Positions 31,501 to 34,776 of a stretch of 34,776 nt of DNA are shown here, piece by piece. The notes beneath the pieces were generated by a model that was not told the origin of the DNA, did no database searches, and saw only the letters and a list, made by a program, of their open reading frames with translations. The DNA comes from Melampsora larici-populina 98AG31. Taxonomy: Eukaryota > Basidiomycota > Pucciniomycetes > Pucciniales > Melampsoraceae. Made by a program: the position numbers and the translations under genes. The stretch lies in the NCBI RefSeq assembly GCF_000204055.1, contig NW_006768774.1, positions 805,152 through 839,927 on the forward strand. Reading direction: 5' to 3'. Numbering within the stretch: position 1 is the stretch's first letter; each line of letters starts with the position of its first letter.

Positions 31501-32041
31501 TACACGTGTACCTCTTGTTTACCAACTTCGAAAAAGTGCTTTTTTCCTAATAACTTCTGTTTCTACTTATCAACCTTGAAGATTAAAATTTTCATAGTAT
31601 CATATAATGTTGTTCTTTCATATTCTAACCTCATAATACCCATAACTTTATTTTTACTAACCTAAAAACCATTTTCCAACCTTTATACCTATAATTTCGA
31701 ATTTTTCTTATGTTTTTCTTTCTTTCTTTTTGTAATAAATTTGTAAGTAAACTATAATGATCTTAATATATAATGTGAAATAAAATGATGTAATGTTGAC
31801 CTAATGACCAATACATAAGCCTACAAGAGCTTCAATTGATCAAAAACCTCCATTTCGAATTTTCTTTCCTGCTGAATCCTGCTAATAAACTGGTAAACTG
31901 GTAATTGTGAATTTTTTAATTGATCCCATAAATTGATCACCACATCCTCCTCTTCTTCCAAACTGCCCCCAGTTTATCAATTAAACACTCCAAATAAACA
32001 CTCCAAATCACTAAATTCTTGAATTTTCCTTTATTTCCAAT

Positions 32042-32939
32042 ATGGTCAACACTGTTTCACCTTCTGTAGCATGCCGGATGGTAAACTCCTCCTGCCACTA
32101 TCAAATCAATCCTGCTTGCCAAAGATGCCATAGTCTAGGAATAATATGCTGTAAGTCCAATTTCTTTCTTCTATTTCTTTCTTCTTTTCTTTATAATAAG
32201 TTTCAATGTTTTTATTTAATTCTTTTACTAATTTTTAATGTCTTTTCTTTATTTAATTTTAATAGCCTACCCCTCAGCGCCTTCATCCAATAATTCACCT
32301 GTACCTAATTCTCCTGCCAACAATTACCCTCCACCAAACACGCCTAATACTCCTATCAGAATAAATTTCCTTAACCCTTATAGTATTAATTTAAATAACA
32401 CGCCTTCAGCACCTGATTCCCCTAATCCCTCTATTACTTCATCAATTGAAACCAACTTTACTACATCTGATCCATTTTTTGAAAGATTATATGAACATAA
32501 CCTGGTGTGGAAAACTGATTATATAACTTATCAGAATTGGCATTCTTGGAGGATCCTGGATGATACAATCAGACAATTTAAAGAAGCAGGCTTTGAAGTT
32601 CCAAACATAATTAATAATCATTATCATTTGTTGCGTGCCCATTCTATAGCTGAGTATGTTTCAAGAAGGGGTGAAGATGAGTGTTTGACTGTAGCAACTT
32701 TTATTCCATTCCTTAATCATGCTGAGCGTGCAAATGCTGCTATTTTATCCCCCTACAGTACTCCTTCTACCAATCCTCCTAATACTGAACCTCCTCTAAT
32801 TAATTATGTTAATAATAGTCCTCCTGTAATTCCCGCTGTAAATTCTCCTTATACTGATTATAATTATTCTGAATATACTCCTACTATTTATGAACTTCCA
32901 AGCTGGCTTGATCCACGCCTTTTCCCTTCTTCTCCTTAA
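32042..32939 (+). CDS. Zn2Cys6-like protein lacking the first cysteine
   Basis: Exon 1 is 32042-32150, the intron 32151-32265 (GTAAGT...AATAG), exon 2 32266-32939; the spliced product is 260 residues. Residues 8-37 match the fungal binuclear zinc cluster spacing C-x2-C-x6-C-x7-C-x2-C-x6-C, ending in the usual C-x-Y. The first cysteine is serine (TCT, one base from TGT), the second starts CRMVNSSC, and the rest is NPACQRCHSLGIIC. Such clusters bind DNA in fungal transcription factors. A Pro/Asn/Ser-rich linker follows, then a folded-looking part (VWKTDYITYQNWHSWRILDD; EYVSRRGEDECLTVATF). It converges on the Gypsy integrase 210 bp away and has a similar AT-rich codon style. The cluster match is good; the role is unknown. 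Confidence 0.65.
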
Positions 32940-33148
32940 TTTTTTTTTTATATCTTTTAACTTGTACATTTTTAATCTTCTTTTAAAATTTTAATATAAT
33001 TATTATACTGATAACTAGTGAAACATATCCTTATTTTTTTTTTTTTAAATCTTATCTTATATTTTTATTCTGGTCTTTTAATTCTTTTAATCTTTTATAT
33101 ATATTTTTATCTTTTGAAATTAATAATATTATTAGTGGTAATTTATAC
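32940..33148. other. AT-rich convergent spacer
   Basis: This lies between the stop codons of the Zn2Cys6-like gene and the Gypsy integrase. It is almost entirely A/T with long T runs and would hold both 3' ends. Confidence 0.5.
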
Positions 33149-34147
33149 TTATAATTGCGCCTCTTCCTCTTCAATGCCCACCTCCTCTTCTTCTGCTAAT
33201 ATTGCCACACCCCTAGGATAAAATCTTTTAACATGTTCAGCAGCATATTTTCGCGATAATTGAGTTCCATCTAACTCTTCTAGAATATAAGCACCTCCCA
33301 TATGTTGTTCAACTACCTTATAAGGCCCATTCCATCTATTTTTAAATAATTTTCCCCATTGAAATTCTAAACTTTTGTTATAAGTTAATACCAAGGTTCC
33401 CTTCTCTAATGGATTTCTTAATCTATGCGCATTTTTCTTGTCCCAATATATAATTCCATCTACTCTTGCCTTCATCATCTTTTCATAAGCCTTCTTAATT
33501 AATTCTTCTCTTCCCAATAATTGTTCCATTCTTGCTTTTAATAAATCTTCTCCAGTGTAAATAATATCCCAATCAATACCTAAAAATGTCCCAGCTTCCA
33601 AATCCACGGGTAAAATTGCTAGTTGATTAAATAACATCTCATAAGGAGATAATCCAGTGGTTCTTTTCGTGGAAATCCTGTCTGCAAATAATACTTGAGG
33701 TAGAAATGTTTCCCAAGAAGTCCCAGTCTCATCACTTAATTTTACCAAAGCTCCTTTAATATCCTTATGACCTCTTTCAACCATTCCTTCTGACTGTGGC
33801 CAATATGCCGTGGATTCCCCTAATTTTGATCCTGACATAGCAATTGCATCTCTAAATACCCCTTTAAATTCAGAACCTCCATCCACAGTAAAACATTTAA
33901 CAGAACCATATCTCATTAACCATTCTTTAGTAATAAATTTGGCCACTGCAGGTGCTGTTAACTTCTTTAAAGGTGCAGCTTCTACCCATCCAGTTAAATC
34001 ATCTCTAGCTATTATAGCATAATTATAATTACCCGCCTTAATATGAATTGCATCCAAGCTCACTCTTCCAAATAAAGTACTTTCACCAGTTGCCCTTCCC
34101 ATTTCTTTTTCTTTCTTTGAACTTTTCTTCTGACATATTTCACACGT
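33149..34147 (-). CDS. Gypsy integrase, N-terminally cut
   Basis: This is the C-terminal part of a Ty3/Gypsy pol, the DDE integrase that inserts element cDNA. Reading on the minus strand from the break: TCEICQKK (the two cysteines of the HHCC zinc site, histidines lost), first catalytic Asp in VSLDAIHIKAG, second in FTVDGGSEFKG, and Glu in SEGMVERGHKD with 34 residues between Asp and Glu, as the family requires. The C-terminal GPY/F module follows (RWNGPYKVVEQHMGGAYIL), then an acidic tail ending EEEEAQL. Upstream coding is cut at 34148 by another element. RT and RNase H are outside the window or lost. Confidence 0.9.
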   Translation of the reverse strand, partial: TCEICQKKSSKKEKEMGRATGESTLFGRVSLDAIHIKAGNYNYAIIARDDLTGWVEAAPLKKLTAPAVAKFITKEWLMRYGSVKCFTVDGGSEFKGVFRDAIAMSGSKLGESTAYWPQSEGMVERGHKDIKGALVKLSDETGTSWETFLPQVLFADRISTKRTTGLSPYEMLFNQLAILPVDLEAGTFLGIDWDIIYTGEDLLKARMEQLLGREELIKKAYEKMMKARVDGIIYWDKKNAHRLRNPLEKGTLVLTYNKSLEFQWGKLFKNRWNGPYKVVEQHMGGAYILEELDGTQLSRKYAAEHVKRFYPRGVAILAEEEEVGIEEEEAQL

Positions 34148-34776
34148 TGTAGAACTCCTACGCTGTGTGGCGTAGGCTGAGCCGGAGAGGGGAAGAATCA
34201 CCGCAGAAAGAATAACAAGATGCGGGTGAAACTATGATTGTCGTAGACTGCCCTCAACCTTGAAATAACAGTTCAAAAATAAAAAAAGCAAGGAAGCAAC
34301 TCTCTAACAACTTTCTACCTTCACAAGTCTAACACGTAACACTATTCTGATATTTCTAAAAAAACCCGCAAGATCTGGCGGAATCCAACAATACCCTACA
34401 CAAAGATATACTAGATGTTGAAGCAAAGATATGTAGATTTTGAGTTTAATGTAATTCTTGCTATGAGTAAAAAATTAATGATAAAAAATGATATATGGAA
34501 AGCCCTGATAAAAAAAAACCCGGCCCTGAGCTTGAATCCAACCAACTGACAACTGTTTCACGACTCAGCTCAGCAAAACTACAATAAAAGAAAAAAAATA
34601 AAACAACAACACTACAATTCTTCAAGATCAACCACTACAAACGATGATCTAAACTACGATAAAGGTTTGTTTTATTATCTATCTTTCTTTTTCTTTCAAT
34701 GAGATAAAAAAAATCCTAACAAACTTGATTTTAATCGGACACACTAACTAACGATGATATTCTGATTCTTTGATGG
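34148..34776 (+). mobile_element. LTR-like terminus B inserted in Gypsy integrase
   Basis: Integrase homology stops and TGTAGAACT starts (34148-34156), followed directly by a hairpin with arms CCTACGC and GCGTAGG (34157-34176, 6-nt loop). Both this and terminus A are preceded by ACGT. The rest to the window end is AT-rich, without ORFs, and could be LTR plus leader. The element runs off the window. Confidence 0.5.

Noticed and set aside
1..34776. tRNA or rRNA genes
   Set aside because: No cloverleaf with A and B boxes or rRNA segment was recognised by eye; the initiator-Met match at 24039 is a primer-binding site.

Overview
The window looks like transposon-dense chromosome from a basidiomycete, most likely a rust fungus (Pucciniales). 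The evidence is a KDZ-type DNA transposase with a CxC cysteine cluster and eleven exons separated by introns of about 64-89 nt, a spliced DIRS-like retrotransposon, Helitrons, Copia and Gypsy fragments, and almost no recognisable host gene. The species is inferred from this element mix and was not searched. A run of 100 Ns (17519-17618) marks a scaffold gap.

Layout. 1-548: satellite of about three units built of nested palindromes. 549-2390: AT-rich DNA with decayed exon-like pieces, including a SNF2-helicase fragment. 2404-2756: 30-bp minisatellite. 2757-4256: low-complexity DNA and a Lys/Glu-rich ORF. 4257-4481 and 20716-20940: one 225-bp repeat in two inverted copies about 16.2 kb apart. 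Between them lie a near-complete KDZ transposase gene (minus strand, 4842-8643), a DIRS-like retrotransposon (gag and RT/RNase H joined by three introns, 9237-13608, then a tyrosine recombinase, 14139-15317), and a six-exon gene of unknown function with 180-bp internal repeats (16992-19574) interrupted by the gap. 21145-22590: decayed gag of a second DIRS-like copy.

23560-34776 is a nest of insertions. A Copia element (LTR end, initiator-Met primer site, gag, protease, start of integrase) is cut at 25934 by a Helitron 3' end. Two more Helitron 3' ends of the same orientation follow at 26642 and 28736. The last carries a spliced Pif1-type helicase, which is itself cut inside its Walker A motif at 30315 by an LTR-like terminus. 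Further right, a Zn2Cys6-like gene (plus strand) converges on a Gypsy integrase (minus strand), and that integrase is cut at 34148 by a second terminus of the same type.

The elements do not form a pathway. They record successive insertions. The KDZ transposase, the DIRS recombinase and the Copia gag each read through except for one in-frame stop codon, so all three look recently inactivated. The points most worth checking are the repeated terminus made of TGTAGAACT plus a hairpin whose stem sequence differs between copies, the Zn2Cys6-like ORF antisense to the Gypsy integrase, the stacked Helitron ends, and the spliced gag-RT of the DIRS element. All intron boundaries were worked out by eye from GT-AG sites and reading frame.
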